A stretch of DNA of 64,000 nt from Aquabacter spiritensis (GCF_004346185.1 NZ_SMAI01000001.1:867490-931489); one strand, 5' to 3'. Shown: positions 18,648 to 29,590, numbered from the stretch's first letter. Translations and numbers: made by a program. The notes: generated by a model from the sequence alone, not told the origin.

Positions 18648-19922
18648 TCACCCCGTCGATGCGGCGGGCACCGGGACCGACCGCGGCGCACAGATCAGCC
18701 AGAGGGCGAGCGCGGCGCCTGCCGCGCCGGCCAGCACCAGGAAGGCGGCGCCATAGCCGAACCGGGCCGCCACCATCCCAGCCAGCGCCGGACTGAGCGC
18801 GGCCCCTGCCCCCTGCAGCGTCATCACGCCGCCGAGCCCGGCATTCACATGGCCGGAGCCGCGCAGGATCCGCGCGACGATGCCGGGGGTCGCCACCCCG
18901 AGCAGCCCGGCGCCGACGCCGTCGAGGATCTGAACCGGCACCAGGGCATAGGGCGACGCCCACAATCCGGCGATCAGGCCGCGGACGGGCAGCGCGACGA
19001 GCGCGGCGAGAAAGACGAGAAAATAGCCGTGGGTGCGGGCGATGCGCGCCGCGATCAGCGCCATCGGGATCATGGTGAGCTGCGCGATCACCACCGTCGC
19101 GGCCGTATAGGCGGCGGGATCGACCTCGCCCTTCGCGGCGATCGCCTGGCCGAGAAGCGGGAGCATCGCCGCATTGCCGAGATGGAACAGGAGCAGGGTG
19201 AAGCCGACGGCGAGAAGCGGGCCGGATCCGATCAAGGCCCGGAATCCCGGCGGACGGCGGCCGTGCGCCGTGTCGCCCGGCTCCAGGCCGCGCGCGACGT
19301 CGTGGTCGATGTCGCCCGGGCGGATGAAGAGGAGCGCGAGCAGCGAGCCGGCAGCCATCGCCGCCATGAGCCAGAAGACGGCCGTGATCCCGAAGGCATA
19401 GCCGAGCCCGCCGGCGAGCACCGCTGCGGACATGTTGCCGGCGTGGTTGAAGGCCTCGTTGCGGCCGAGTTGCGTCGGCAGCCTGTCCTGCCCGACGAGA
19501 CCGAGGGTCAAGGCCGCCAGAGCCGGGCCGATCGCCGCGCCGGCGAGGCCGGAGAAGATCTGCGAAGCGAGGGTGACCGGCAAAGTCGGGACGGCGAGCA
19601 GAGCGAGCGTCGCGATGATCACGGCCACGGCGCAGGCCGCGATCAACCCCCGCTTCGCCCGTGTTGCGTCGGCGAGCGCGCCCAGCGGCCCGGCCGCCAG
19701 CATGCCGGCGAGGCCGCCGGCGGTCATCGCAAAGCCGATCTCGTCGGGAGCCCAGCCTTGGCCGAGCAGAAAGATGCCGAGGAAGGGCCCGAGCCCGTCG
19801 CGCACGTCCGCCAGAAAGAAATTGAGGCCGCCAAGGGCCGAGGCCGCGCGCGGCCGGCCGGGGGCCGTGGGAACGGCAGTGCTCGTGGTTGCGTCCATGG
19901 GCGGAAGAACCGCCCATGGCAA
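18648..19922 (-). CDS. MFS transporter
   Basis: The roughly 420-residue protein has about twelve hydrophobic helices in two halves and a short hydrophilic loop near residue 205 (DIDHDVARGLEPGD). It is a major facilitator superfamily member, with GGLAGMLAAGPLGALADATRAKRG as the loop 2-3 motif. Substrate is unknown. Two in-frame starts are possible, ATG at 19922 and ATG at 19898, and neither has a strong ribosome binding site. The DNA between them is a small inverted repeat, GGGCGGttcttCCGCCC. The gene lies downstream of pckA on the same strand. Confidence 0.88.
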   Translation of the reverse strand: MPWAVLPPMDATTSTAVPTAPGRPRAASALGGLNFFLADVRDGLGPFLGIFLLGQGWAPDEIGFAMTAGGLAGMLAAGPLGALADATRAKRGLIAACAVAVIIATLALLAVPTLPVTLASQIFSGLAGAAIGPALAALTLGLVGQDRLPTQLGRNEAFNHAGNMSAAVLAGGLGYAFGITAVFWLMAAMAAGSLLALLFIRPGDIDHDVARGLEPGDTAHGRRPPGFRALIGSGPLLAVGFTLLLFHLGNAAMLPLLGQAIAAKGEVDPAAYTAATVVIAQLTMIPMALIAARIARTHGYFLVFLAALVALPVRGLIAGLWASPYALVPVQILDGVGAGLLGVATPGIVARILRGSGHVNAGLGGVMTLQGAGAALSPALAGMVAARFGYGAAFLVLAGAAGAALALWLICAPRSVPVPAASTG

Positions 19923-19972
19923 AGCTTGTTCCGTCGAAGATTTTTTCGGGCGTCACGCCCGCGCGGCGCCGC

Positions 19973-21586
<1,614 letters not shown>

Positions 21587-21607
21587 GGCTCGTCTCCTTG
21601 ATTTATT

Positions 21608-21620
21608 CAACATAATGTTG
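21608..21620. promoter_or_regulatory. Palindrome in the pckA leader
   Basis: CAACAT-A-ATGTTG is a perfect 13-base palindrome about 20 bases upstream of the pckA start codon and just ahead of its ribosome binding site. It is placed to act as an operator or in mRNA folding. The cognate regulator cannot be named from sequence. Confidence 0.4.
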
Positions 21621-21736
21621 GGCTCACGCCCTGCCCCCACGAAAGGAGCAAACGCGGAAGCGCGGAACTTAGAGCGGCGCGCTGAAAGTGTGAACTGTGT
21701 CACCCACGCTTCAAAACGATTAAATTTACTGAAACG

Positions 21737-22537
21737 TCACGATCTTGCTACCTGCGCAAGCGCAACAAGAGCTTCCCGCACTGCAGCAACACTTGTGACG
21801 CGATGCGGAAAATCCAAGCGCCGCACGACGCCCTCCCGCATCAGATCGCAGCCTCCAGGATCGAGAGCGAGCATGCGCCAGCCGGTCCCGGACGCGGCGA
21901 GGAGACGGCCGGCATAGAGATCGATCGCGTCGGAATGATCGGCGTTCATATGGGCGACGATGTCGGCCTCTGCCGCCCTGACCGCCTCGGCGCCCGACCA
22001 GTCGGTGGCGAGGCACGATCCCGGAAGGGTCGAAATGCGGCCGAACCCCGCAACCAGATGCGCCTCCTCCACCGCCATGCGGTAGAAGGCGAAGTCGGCG
22101 AAATCCGCATAGTCCGCCGCGTCCGGATGCCGCGCGAGAAACCGGGCCCGGGCATCGGCATCGACGATCGGTCCGATCCGGCCCAGCGCGCTCACCCGTG
22201 CCCCCATCAACCCGTCCGGCACCCCTGAGGCCGTGATCAGGAGCGAGACGCGCGCATCCTCCCGGACATTGCGCGTATGACGTGCGAGATTTGACAGGAG
22301 CAGAATCGGCGCGCCTGCCGCGTCGGGCGCCACCGACACGAGGGAGACATAGGGCGCACCGCCCGTCTCGCGTGTGGCCAACGCCCCAAACCGCGCCTCC
22401 TGGACAAGCCGGAGCGCGGTCGCGGCCGGCTCGGTGGATCCCGTTCTTTGCAAGGACAGCCCTTTCCGATGGATGGTTGAGCGGCTCTTCCTTTCCGGCC
22501 CGGCGGGCCGGATGTAGGCGCATTGGCGGAATCGCAT
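21737..22537 (-). CDS. HugZ-like heme-associated / pyridoxamine-phosphate-oxidase-fold protein
   Basis: The protein (up to 266 residues) combines an N-terminal FMN-binding split-barrel domain (ARFGALATRETGGAPYVSLVSVAPD) with a C-terminal DUF2470 domain (AEADIVAHMNADHSDAIDLYA). This is the HugZ/CREG-like architecture found in heme utilisation proteins. The ATG at 22537 lacks a good ribosome binding site. A TTG at 22453, preceded by GGAAAGGG, is a plausible alternative and fits the conserved start better. It lies upstream of pckA on the same strand. Heme binding is inferred from the family only. Confidence 0.82.
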   Translation of the reverse strand: MRFRQCAYIRPAGPERKSRSTIHRKGLSLQRTGSTEPAATALRLVQEARFGALATRETGGAPYVSLVSVAPDAAGAPILLLSNLARHTRNVREDARVSLLITASGVPDGLMGARVSALGRIGPIVDADARARFLARHPDAADYADFADFAFYRMAVEEAHLVAGFGRISTLPGSCLATDWSGAEAVRAAEADIVAHMNADHSDAIDLYAGRLLAASGTGWRMLALDPGGCDLMREGVVRRLDFPHRVTSVAAVREALVALAQVARS

Positions 22538-22753
22538 TTTCTAGCTATTTTAGGTGATTGACCGAACGGTGTCACATTTCGGCCACGCGAACGGGCTTCA
22601 CCCTGAGACCGGATCCGCTCAAGTTGACGGCCTGGGCGGCGACTCCGTCTCTACAGCTTGATAGAGAACGTGTTGCAGCTCAGACGACGTTGCACTCTGA
22701 CCTGAACGCGCTCTAGCCGCCCCCGCGGCCGACCGACGCTTGAAAGAGGTGTC

Positions 22754-23455
22754 ATGCCCACGATCGCCCTCGTCGACGACGACCGCAACATCCTGACCTC
22801 CGTTTCCATCGCGCTGGAAGCGGAAGGATATCGGATCGACACCTATACCGACGGGGCGTCCGCGCTGGACGGCTTCAAGACCAATCCGCCCGATCTCGCC
22901 ATCCTCGACATCAAGATGCCGCGCATGGACGGCATGGAATTGCTGCGCCGGGTGCGCCAGAAGAACGATATGCCGGTGATCTTCCTCACCTCCAAGGACG
23001 AGGAAATCGACGAATTGTTCGGCCTGAAGATGGGCGCGGACGATTTCATCAAGAAGCCGTTCTCCCAGCGGCTTCTGGTCGAGCGGGTGAAGGCGGTTCT
23101 GCGCCGCTTCAGCGGCAAGGACGGCACCGCGCCGCGCGAGACCGACAGCGCCAAGGTTCTGGAGCGCGGTCTCCTGCGCATGGACCCCGAGCGCCACACC
23201 TGCACCTGGAAGAACGAGCCGGTCACGCTCACGGTCACCGAATTTCTCATTCTCCAGGCGCTCGCCCAGCGCCCGGGCGTCGTGAAGAGCCGCAACGCTT
23301 TGATGGATGCGGCCTATGACGATCAGGTCTATGTCGACGACCGGACCATCGACAGCCACATCAAGCGGCTGCGCAAGAAGTTCAAATCGGTGGACGACAA
23401 TTTCGACATGATCGAAACCCTCTATGGGGTCGGCTATCGCTTCAAGGAAGGCTGA
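22754..23455 (+). CDS. chvI: Response regulator ChvI
   Basis: The 233-residue OmpR-type regulator pairs with ChvG in the envelope and acid-stress system of Rhizobiales. The receiver domain has the acidic pocket ALVDDDRN, the phosphoacceptor Asp in [13 protein letters not shown], and KPF near residue 105. The winged-helix DNA-binding domain occupies about residues 135-230 and ends [29 protein letters not shown] lies upstream of the ATG. chvG follows after 28 bases, so they form an operon. Confidence 0.96.
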   Translation: MPTIALVDDDRNILTSVSIALEAEGYRIDTYTDGASALDGFKTNPPDLAILDIKMPRMDGMELLRRVRQKNDMPVIFLTSKDEEIDELFGLKMGADDFIKKPFSQRLLVERVKAVLRRFSGKDGTAPRETDSAKVLERGLLRMDPERHTCTWKNEPVTLTVTEFLILQALAQRPGVVKSRNALMDAAYDDQVYVDDRTIDSHIKRLRKKFKSVDDNFDMIETLYGVGYRFKEG

Positions 23456-23483
23456 GGACGGGGGTCGCACCCCGCCCGCTCCC

Positions 23484-25250
23484 ATGACCCTCGACGTCCA
23501 AAACGCCGCCGAGCCGGTCCGACCGCGCCGCGCCTTCGGCGTGCTCGCGGGCTTGCGGCGGGTGCGCCGCTTCGTCGCGTTCAATGGCTTTTCCAGCCTG
23601 ACGCGGCGCATCGTCCTGCTCAATCTCGCAGGCTTGTGCGCCCTGGTGTCCGGCATCCTCTATCTCTCCGAATTCCGCGCCGGCCTGATCGATGCCCGGG
23701 TCCAGAGCCTTCTGGTCCAGGGCGAGATCATCGCCGCCGCCATCGCGGCCTCGGCCCAGGTCGAGACCAATGCGATCACGATCGATCCCGAGCGGCTGCT
23801 GGAACTCCAGGCGGGGGACAGTTTCGGGCCGGCCGAAGATGGTTTCTCGCCGCTCGAATTCCCGATCAATCCGGAGCGTGTCGCACCGGTTCTGCGCCTG
23901 CTGGTGGGGCCGACCGGTACCCGCGCCCGGATCTATGACCGCGACGGCATGATGCTGCTGGATTCCCGCTCGCTCTATTCGCGCGGCCAGATCCTGCGCT
24001 TCGACCCGCCGCCGCCCACCCAGCAGCCCCCGGGGCTCCTGGAGCGCGCCTGGCGCGGCCTCCAGCGGTGGATCGGCCGCGGCGAACTCCCGCTCTACAA
24101 GGAATTCGGCCCGCAGAGCGGGAAGGAATATCCCGAGGTCGCCTCCGCCGCCCTCGGCCAGAAGGCGAGCGCCGTCCGGGTCGACGACCGCGGCCGCATC
24201 GTGGTGTCGGTCGCGGTCCCGATCCAGCGCTTCCGCGCCATCCTGGGCGTGCTGCTCCTGTCGACCCAAGGCGGCGAGATCGACGAGGCGGTGGAGGCCG
24301 AGCGGTTCGTCATCGTCCGGGTCTTCCTGGTCGCCGCGGCGGTGATGGTCCTGCTGTCCGTTCTGCTCGCCGGCACCATCGCCGATCCCGTGCGAAAGCT
24401 CGCCGACGCCGCGGAGCGGGTGCGCCGGCGGATCAAGTCGCGGGTCGAGATCCCCGACTTCACCGCCCGATCCGACGAGATCGGCCATCTCTCCGGTGCG
24501 CTGCGCGACATGACGAGCGCGCTCTACAATCGCATCGAAGCGATCGAGAGCTTCGCCGCCGACGTCGCGCACGAATTGAAGAATCCCCTCACCTCCCTGC
24601 GCTCGGCGGTCGAGACGCTCCCGCTCGCCAAGACCGACACGTCGCGTGGACGGCTGCTGGAAGTGATCCAGCACGACGTGAAGCGGCTCGACCGGCTGAT
24701 CTCGGACATTTCCGACGCCAGCCGGCTCGACGCCGAATTGCAGCGCCAGGAAGCCGCCAATGTCGACATGCGCCAGCTTCTGGAAATGGTCGTCGGCATG
24801 GCCCAGGACGTGCGACGGGACGACGGGGTGAAGGTGGTGCTCGCCTTCGAGCGCGCGCCCGGCGCGCCGCAGGACTTCACCATTGTCGGGCACGCCTCGC
24901 GGCTCGGCCAGGTGGTGGACAATCTGGTGTCGAACGCGCGCTCCTTCTCGGCACCGGAGGCGACCGTGACCGTGACCTGCCGGCGCCTGAAGCAGGGCGT
25001 CGAAATCGTCGTCGAGGACGAGGGTCCCGGCATCCGCCCCGATGCGCTCGGCCGGATTTTCGAGCGCTTCTACACCGACCGGCCGCACCAGGGCTTCGGC
25101 CAGAATTCCGGCCTCGGCCTCTCGATCTCGCGCCAGATCGTCGAGGCCCATGGCGGGCGGATCTGGGCGGAGAACCGCGTCGCTCCGGCGGAGAGCGGCG
25201 AGGAAAAGGTCCTCGGCGCGCGCCTCGTCGTGTCCCTGCCGAGCGGCTGA
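23484..25250 (+). CDS. chvG: Sensor histidine kinase ChvG
   Basis: The 588-residue kinase has two membrane helices (about residues 42-62 and 280-300) enclosing a periplasmic sensor domain, then HAMP, the phosphoacceptor box FAADVAHELKNPLTSLRSAVE, and an ATPase domain with NLVSNARSFS, DEGPGI and SGLGLSISRQI. It is the partner of ChvI and the orthologue of ExoS/BvrS. The ATG at 23484 gives the usual N-terminus. The hprK gene starts four bases after its stop, which ties envelope sensing to the PTS genes in one operon. Confidence 0.95.
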   Translation: MTLDVQNAAEPVRPRRAFGVLAGLRRVRRFVAFNGFSSLTRRIVLLNLAGLCALVSGILYLSEFRAGLIDARVQSLLVQGEIIAAAIAASAQVETNAITIDPERLLELQAGDSFGPAEDGFSPLEFPINPERVAPVLRLLVGPTGTRARIYDRDGMMLLDSRSLYSRGQILRFDPPPPTQQPPGLLERAWRGLQRWIGRGELPLYKEFGPQSGKEYPEVASAALGQKASAVRVDDRGRIVVSVAVPIQRFRAILGVLLLSTQGGEIDEAVEAERFVIVRVFLVAAAVMVLLSVLLAGTIADPVRKLADAAERVRRRIKSRVEIPDFTARSDEIGHLSGALRDMTSALYNRIEAIESFAADVAHELKNPLTSLRSAVETLPLAKTDTSRGRLLEVIQHDVKRLDRLISDISDASRLDAELQRQEAANVDMRQLLEMVVGMAQDVRRDDGVKVVLAFERAPGAPQDFTIVGHASRLGQVVDNLVSNARSFSAPEATVTVTCRRLKQGVEIVVEDEGPGIRPDALGRIFERFYTDRPHQGFGQNSGLGLSISRQIVEAHGGRIWAENRVAPAESGEEKVLGARLVVSLPSG

Positions 25251-25253
25251 CTC

Positions 25254-25736
25254 ATGGCTGCGTCCCCGACCGACCCGCCCCCTGCGGACGCTCCCCGCCT
25301 GCCCCCCACCGTGCATGCGAGCTGCGTATTGATCGGGCAGACCGGCATCCTGATCCGCGGCCCTTCGGGAAGCGGCAAGTCGCACCTGGCGCTGCGTCTC
25401 ATCCTCGACCCGCCGCGCGTCCTTCCCCCGGCCCGCCTCGTCGCCGACGATCGGGTGCGGCTCGATCTGCGGGCGGGGGCGGTGGTGGCGTGCGCGCCTG
25501 CCGCATTGGCAGGCATGATCGAGGTGCGGCATCTCGGCCTCCGGCGCTTGCCGCACGTTCCGGAAGCGCCGATCTCCCTCGTTCTCGACCTCGGCGTGGA
25601 CGGCGCCTCCCGCCTGCCCGAGCCCGGCGCGTGCGAGACCGTCATTTGCGGCCAGCGGCTCTGGCGCATCGCCATCCCCCCAGGCACGGACGCCGCTCTG
25701 CTGGTCGCGGCCGCCCTCGCCACGCAGAATTCCTGA
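25254..25736 (+). CDS. hprK: HPr kinase/phosphorylase, short alphaproteobacterial form
   Basis: The 160-residue protein is the truncated HPr kinase of alphaproteobacteria. It lacks the N-terminal domain of the Firmicutes enzyme and keeps only the catalytic core. The P-loop GPSGSGKSHLALRL lies near residues 36-49, followed by LVADDRVRLDL and the MIEVRHLGLRRLP segment. It phosphorylates a serine of HPr in a regulatory, non-transport PTS. It lies four bases after chvG. Confidence 0.93.
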   Translation: MAASPTDPPPADAPRLPPTVHASCVLIGQTGILIRGPSGSGKSHLALRLILDPPRVLPPARLVADDRVRLDLRAGAVVACAPAALAGMIEVRHLGLRRLPHVPEAPISLVLDLGVDGASRLPEPGACETVICGQRLWRIAIPPGTDAALLVAAALATQNS

Positions 25737-25850
25737 CGCGCACATGCTTTTGTGCGATGCACCCCTTGCGTAATTTTTGAGCCGCTCTGAATATGGCGGC
25801 CCCGTAACGCGGGATGGCCTTCGCACGTTTCAAGCGGAGGCGGAGGCAAC

Positions 25851-26252
25851 ATGATCGGTCTCGTGCTCGTAACCCACGGTCGTCTGGCCACCGAATTCTG
25901 TTCCGCGCTGGAGCATGTGATGGGTCCGCAGGACCAGATCGCTGCCGTCACGATCGGACCGGACGACGATATGGAACGCCGCCGCCACGATATTATCGAG
26001 GCGGTGCAGCGGGTGCAGACCGGCGACGGCGTCGTCATTCTCACCGACATGTTCGGCGGCACCCCGTCGAACCTCGCGATTTCCGTGATGAACGCGCCCG
26101 ACGTGGAAGTGGTGGCGGGGATCAACCTGCCGATGCTCGTGAAGCTCGCCAAGGTGCGCTCGGAGCTGCCGCTCGCCGAGGCGGTCAACACGGCGCAGGA
26201 AGCGGGGCGGAAATATATCAATGTCGCAAGTCGCGTCCTTGCCGGAAAGTGA
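25851..26252 (+). CDS. PTS EIIA component, mannose family (regulatory)
   Basis: The 133-residue protein is a ManX-type EIIA domain standing alone. The phosphorylated histidine is His9 in GLVLVTHGRLATEF, and ILTDMFGGTPSNLA is the conserved active-site loop. No EIIB or EIIC genes are present, so it is a regulatory phosphocarrier. GGAGG lies upstream of the ATG at 25851. It overlaps ptsH by 32 bases. Confidence 0.95.
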   Translation: MIGLVLVTHGRLATEFCSALEHVMGPQDQIAAVTIGPDDDMERRRHDIIEAVQRVQTGDGVVILTDMFGGTPSNLAISVMNAPDVEVVAGINLPMLVKLAKVRSELPLAEAVNTAQEAGRKYINVASRVLAGK

Positions 26253-26565
26253 CGCCGCCGCCGCGCATGCCTGCGGCGCGGCTCCTGCCGAAGGTGCGCT
26301 CGTCCGCACCCTGCCCATCGTCAACAAACGCGGCCTGCACGCCCGTGCTTCGGCGAAATTCGTCCAGACCGTGGAGCGATTCACCGCCGTGGTGACGGTG
26401 TGCCGGAATGGCGAGGCGGTGAACGGCAACTCCATTATGGGGCTTCTCATGCTGGGCGCAGCGCCGGGCACCAGCGTGACGGTCACCGCCAGCGGGAGCG
26501 ACGCCGCCGCCGCCCTCGAGGCCCTCGCCGCCTTGGTCGCCGACCGCTTCGGCGAAGAGGAATAG
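26221..26565 (+). CDS. ptsH: Phosphocarrier protein HPr
   Basis: The 114-residue protein contains a full HPr domain: GLHARASAKFVQ holds the EI-phosphorylated histidine and NGNSIMGLLMLGA holds the serine targeted by HprK. It has an N-terminal extension of about 28 residues rich in Ala that ordinary HPr lacks, and that extension exists only because the start lies inside the EIIA gene. A shorter start is not obvious. With HprK and EIIA it forms the regulatory PTS. Confidence 0.93.
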   Translation: MSQVASLPESDAAAAHACGAAPAEGALVRTLPIVNKRGLHARASAKFVQTVERFTAVVTVCRNGEAVNGNSIMGLLMLGAAPGTSVTVTASGSDAAAALEALAALVADRFGEEE

Positions 26566-26664
26566 GCCGCCTCTGGAATAGCGGCCATTCACAGGCCACA
26601 TTTGCGTGAGGTTAAGCCGAGGGACGGCCGCAAACGCGGCGCCGCCCCATCGGTCTTGGAGACG

Positions 26665-28143
26665 ATGTTCAGGCAGGAGAGCGAGACCTCCCCGATTTTA
26701 CGCGCGGGCCCCTGGCGGCGCGTGCGCCTCGGCTTGTCCGGCAAGCTGCTGATACTGACCGTGGTGTTCGTGACTTTGGCCGAACTCGCGATCTTCGTGC
26801 CCTCCTTGGCCAATTTCCGCCTCGCCTGGCTGTCCGACCGAATCGCGGCGGCGCGCACGGCGGCGCTGGTGCTCGAAGCCGCGCCGGAGGCGGCGGTGCC
26901 GCCCGAACTGGCGCGCCAGATCCTCGACAGTGTCGGCGCCCAATTGGTCGTGGTGAAACGCGAGGACACCCGGCGCCTGCTCGCCATGTCCGACATGCCG
27001 CCGGCCATCGACCAGCATGTCGACCTGCGCGACGCCCCGTTCTGGCGCACCGTGCCGGATGCCTTCGAAACCCTGTTCGCCGGCCGCAACCGCACGCTGC
27101 GCGTCGTCGCCGCGGCGCCGCGGGACGGCGACTTCCTGGAGATCGTGCTGTCGGAACGTCCGCTGCACGACGCGATGGTGAAGTTTGCCGCGACGATCTT
27201 CCTCATTTCCTTCCTGATTTCGGCGAGCGCCGGCCTTCTGATCTATTTCAGCCTCCACGCTCTGTTCGTCCGGCCGATGCGCCGGCTGACCGAGCGGATG
27301 TCGGCGTATCGCGAAGCCCCGGAAGATGCCTCGCGCATCCTCATCCCGTCGGGGCGGGACGACGAGATCGGCATCGCCGAGGATGCACTCGCCGAGCTTC
27401 AGCGCGGTCTGTCGCAAACCCTGGCCCAGAAGACGCACCTTGCGGCGCTCGGGCTCGCGGTCTCGAAGATCAACCACGATCTGCGCAATCTGCTCGCCTC
27501 GGTGCAATTGATCTCGGATCGGCTGGCCACCATCCAGGACCCTGCGGTCCAGCGCTTCGCCCCGAAGCTGCTCGCGGCCCTGGACCGCGCCATCACCTAT
27601 TGCGAGCAGACTTTGTCCTATGGCCGCGCCCAGGAACCCCTGCCCGAGCGGCGGGACGTGGTCCTGGCCGAGTTGGTCGAGGAGGTGCGCGATACGCTCG
27701 GCATCCCGCCGGACGGTTCGATCGGCTGGGTCGCCACGCTCGACCGCGCTTTGACCGTCGACGTCGATCCGGACCAGTTGTTCCGGGTGCTGCTCAATCT
27801 CTCCCGTAACGCCATGCAGGCGCTTGCGGCGCGCGCGCCGAACGCGGCGGAGCGCGACCAGATCCGCATCGGCGCCCGGCGCCGCGGGGCGGTTGTGGAG
27901 ATCGAAGTCAGCGATACCGGGCCGGGAATTCCGGCCGCCCATCGCGATCAGTTGTTCTCGGCATTCCGTGCCTCTGCACGGCGCGGCGGCACCGGGCTCG
28001 GCTTGCCGATCGCGGACGAGCTGGTCCGCGCCCATGGCGGCGAGATCCGGCTGATCGACGGCACGATCGGCGCAACCTTCCTCATCACGATTCCCGACCG
28101 TCCGGCCGAACTGCGCCGGCGCGGCCAGCGCGCCCGCGCCTGA
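26665..28143 (+). CDS. Sensor histidine kinase (orphan, near PTS genes)
   Basis: The 492-residue kinase has an N-terminal membrane helix (LSGKLLILTVVFVTLAELAIF), a periplasmic domain of about 130 residues, a second helix (FLISFLISASAGLLIYFSL) and a HAMP segment. The phosphoacceptor His271 is in KINHDLRN, which differs from the usual HELRTPL box. The ATPase domain has NLSRNAMQA, DTGPGI and GGTGLGLPIA. The ATG at 26665 has GGAG upstream; a TTG at 26602 would add 21 residues. No response regulator is adjacent. Its last codons lie within the 26-bp repeat. Confidence 0.88.
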   Translation: MFRQESETSPILRAGPWRRVRLGLSGKLLILTVVFVTLAELAIFVPSLANFRLAWLSDRIAAARTAALVLEAAPEAAVPPELARQILDSVGAQLVVVKREDTRRLLAMSDMPPAIDQHVDLRDAPFWRTVPDAFETLFAGRNRTLRVVAAAPRDGDFLEIVLSERPLHDAMVKFAATIFLISFLISASAGLLIYFSLHALFVRPMRRLTERMSAYREAPEDASRILIPSGRDDEIGIAEDALAELQRGLSQTLAQKTHLAALGLAVSKINHDLRNLLASVQLISDRLATIQDPAVQRFAPKLLAALDRAITYCEQTLSYGRAQEPLPERRDVVLAELVEEVRDTLGIPPDGSIGWVATLDRALTVDVDPDQLFRVLLNLSRNAMQALAARAPNAAERDQIRIGARRRGAVVEIEVSDTGPGIPAAHRDQLFSAFRASARRGGTGLGLPIADELVRAHGGEIRLIDGTIGATFLITIPDRPAELRRRGQRARA

Positions 28144-28201
28144 TGCGCAGCCAGCGCACTCGCGCCTGAGGCGCGGCCAGCGCGCTCGCGCCTGAGGCGC
28201 G
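28124..28201. repeat. Three 26-bp tandem repeats across the stop of the sensor kinase
   Basis: Three consecutive 26-base units (28124-28149, 28150-28175, 28176-28201) differ at only a few positions. Each contains the near-palindrome CGCGCCTGAGGCGCG. The first unit carries the TGA stop of the kinase gene. The interval from here to the tRNA gene at 28425 contains no other feature that I can support. Confidence 0.8.
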
Positions 28202-28424
28202 GTGGCACAGCCCGTCAAACCGATCCCGGCAAGGCGCAAGCGAACCTCCGCGCCGGCGCCGACGCGGCCGCGCGCGCCGCGCGACGTCGCCGGCGATTTC
28301 GCCCCCGCGCACGGGCCTTGCGCTGCCGCGCAAAACAGGCTACCTCACGCGCCTCGCGGCGGGATGCTCGCCGCGAACCCCGGGGTCCACGGCCCCACGG
28401 GCCGGTCGCAACCGGCGGGGTCAG

Positions 28425-28501
28425 GCGCCGGTAGCTCAGCTGGATAGAGCACCAGACTACGAATCTGGGGGTCGGGAGTTCGAATCTTCCCCGGCGCGCC
28501 A
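28425..28501 (+). tRNA. tRNA-Arg (ACG)
   Basis: The 77-base gene folds as a complete cloverleaf. The acceptor arms are GCGCCGG / CCGGCGC, the D-arm contains TAGCTCAGCTGGATAGAGC, the anticodon stem CCAGA / TCTGG encloses CTACGAA with anticodon ACG, the T-arm is GGGAGTTCGAATCTTCC, and a G discriminator precedes an encoded CCA. Its 3' 49 bases form the left attachment site of the integrated element, and integration leaves the tRNA intact. Confidence 0.96.
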
Positions 28502-28506
28502 TCACT
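28453..28506. repeat. attL: 54-bp core shared with attR
   Basis: These 54 bases run from the anticodon stem of tRNA-Arg to five bases past its CCA, and are repeated without a mismatch at 39233-39286. The core ends just inside the integrase gene, whose TGA stop (28502-28504 on the minus strand) is part of it. An exact direct repeat of a tRNA 3' end next to a tyrosine integrase gene is the standard signature of site-specific integration. Confidence 0.95.
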
Positions 28507-29590
28507 TAGCATCGGTCTGCCCCTCTTGTTTTGCAGTCCGTTTTGCAAAATCCGTTTCCAGAACGTTCTCGAATTTGGCAATCGCGCTATCGGCCATAGT
28601 GCTGGTTCGCGCGAGATACTTGTCCAAGATCTCTTGTGCACGGCGCAGCGAATGGCCAGTGATCGCCACAATCTCACCGAGGTTGCAGCCCGCTTGAAAG
28701 AGCATGGTCACCGTCGTGCCCCGTAGGTCGTGGAAGTGCAGATCAGTGATGCCTGCCGCAGCGCACGTCTTTTCCCAGAGTTCGGCGAAATAGCGCTTCT
28801 TGAAGGAGCGCCCGGTCTTCGTCGTCAGGATTAAAGGAGAACGACGCTCCAGCATGTCGAGCGTTACCTTCAGCGCTTTGGTGCAGCGCACGCGCACGAC
28901 GCGGCCGAGCTTGTCGCCGCGGCGGGCTTTGCCCTGGCGCAGCGTGATACGGGCACCGTCGTAGCTGCTCCACGCCAACCGCAACAGGTCGCCCTGGCGC
29001 TGGCCCGTGTGGAGCGCGAGCACCAAGGCAAGCTGCATCTCGGGTTCGGCAACCGCATTGAACGCTTCCACATGCTCGGGAAGCCAGATCATTTCGGAGC
29101 GGTCGCCTTGGTAGGCGCGATCAAAGCCGTCGAGAACGTTCGCGCCCAATGGGCCATCTTTCGCAGCCCATGAAAGCACGCGTGCAAGGACGGTCACTCT
29201 GTTGTCGGCCTCGCGCGGCTTCTCGGCTGAAAAGGTGTCGTGCCATTTCAGCACGTCGCGGCGGAAGGCTTTGTCCTCAAGCGCCTCATGGGGGCACGTA
29301 CCATAGCGGCTTTCCCAGAACGTGAGCACGCGGCGGTATTCACCCTTCGTGCTCTCTGCGAGGCGCCGCCACTTTGCAGTCTCCTCGAATTCACGAATGA
29401 GACCGGACAGGGTGCCGGCGGCACGTTTACGCATCCGCCGCTCGGCATCGGCAAGTGATGCAACGAACTCGGGAGAGCCAGGCGCACCAACAAGGCGCAC
29501 GCCGCTGGCGCGGTGGTAATGATAAGTCGCCACCTCTCCGGATGCGAGCCGGCGCCGCACCGTATTGATGCCCCCAAGCCTAGCGCGCAT
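28502..29590 (-). CDS. int: Tyrosine recombinase / integrase of the element
   Basis: The 362-residue phage-type integrase has an N-terminal SAM-like core-binding domain (about residues 60-165) and a C-terminal catalytic domain. Visible catalytic residues are Arg in TGQRQGDLLRLA (about 197), HDLRGT (about 287), His in GHS, and Tyr in LDKYLARTS (about 324). The ATG at 29590 overlaps the stop of the preceding 65-aa gene, so they are translationally coupled; an upstream extension of the frame is unlikely. Its stop codon lies inside the attL core, directly against the tRNA gene. Confidence 0.94.
   Translation of the reverse strand: MRARLGGINTVRRRLASGEVATYHYHRASGVRLVGAPGSPEFVASLADAERRMRKRAAGTLSGLIREFEETAKWRRLAESTKGEYRRVLTFWESRYGTCPHEALEDKAFRRDVLKWHDTFSAEKPREADNRVTVLARVLSWAAKDGPLGANVLDGFDRAYQGDRSEMIWLPEHVEAFNAVAEPEMQLALVLALHTGQRQGDLLRLAWSSYDGARITLRQGKARRGDKLGRVVRVRCTKALKVTLDMLERRSPLILTTKTGRSFKKRYFAELWEKTCAAAGITDLHFHDLRGTTVTMLFQAGCNLGEIVAITGHSLRRAQEILDKYLARTSTMADSAIAKFENVLETDFAKRTAKQEGQTDAK

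Noticed and set aside
28202..28424. Small genes between the sensor kinase and tRNA-Arg
   Set aside because: The short frames are Arg/Ala/Pro-rich with no RBS, consistent with random GC-rich sequence.
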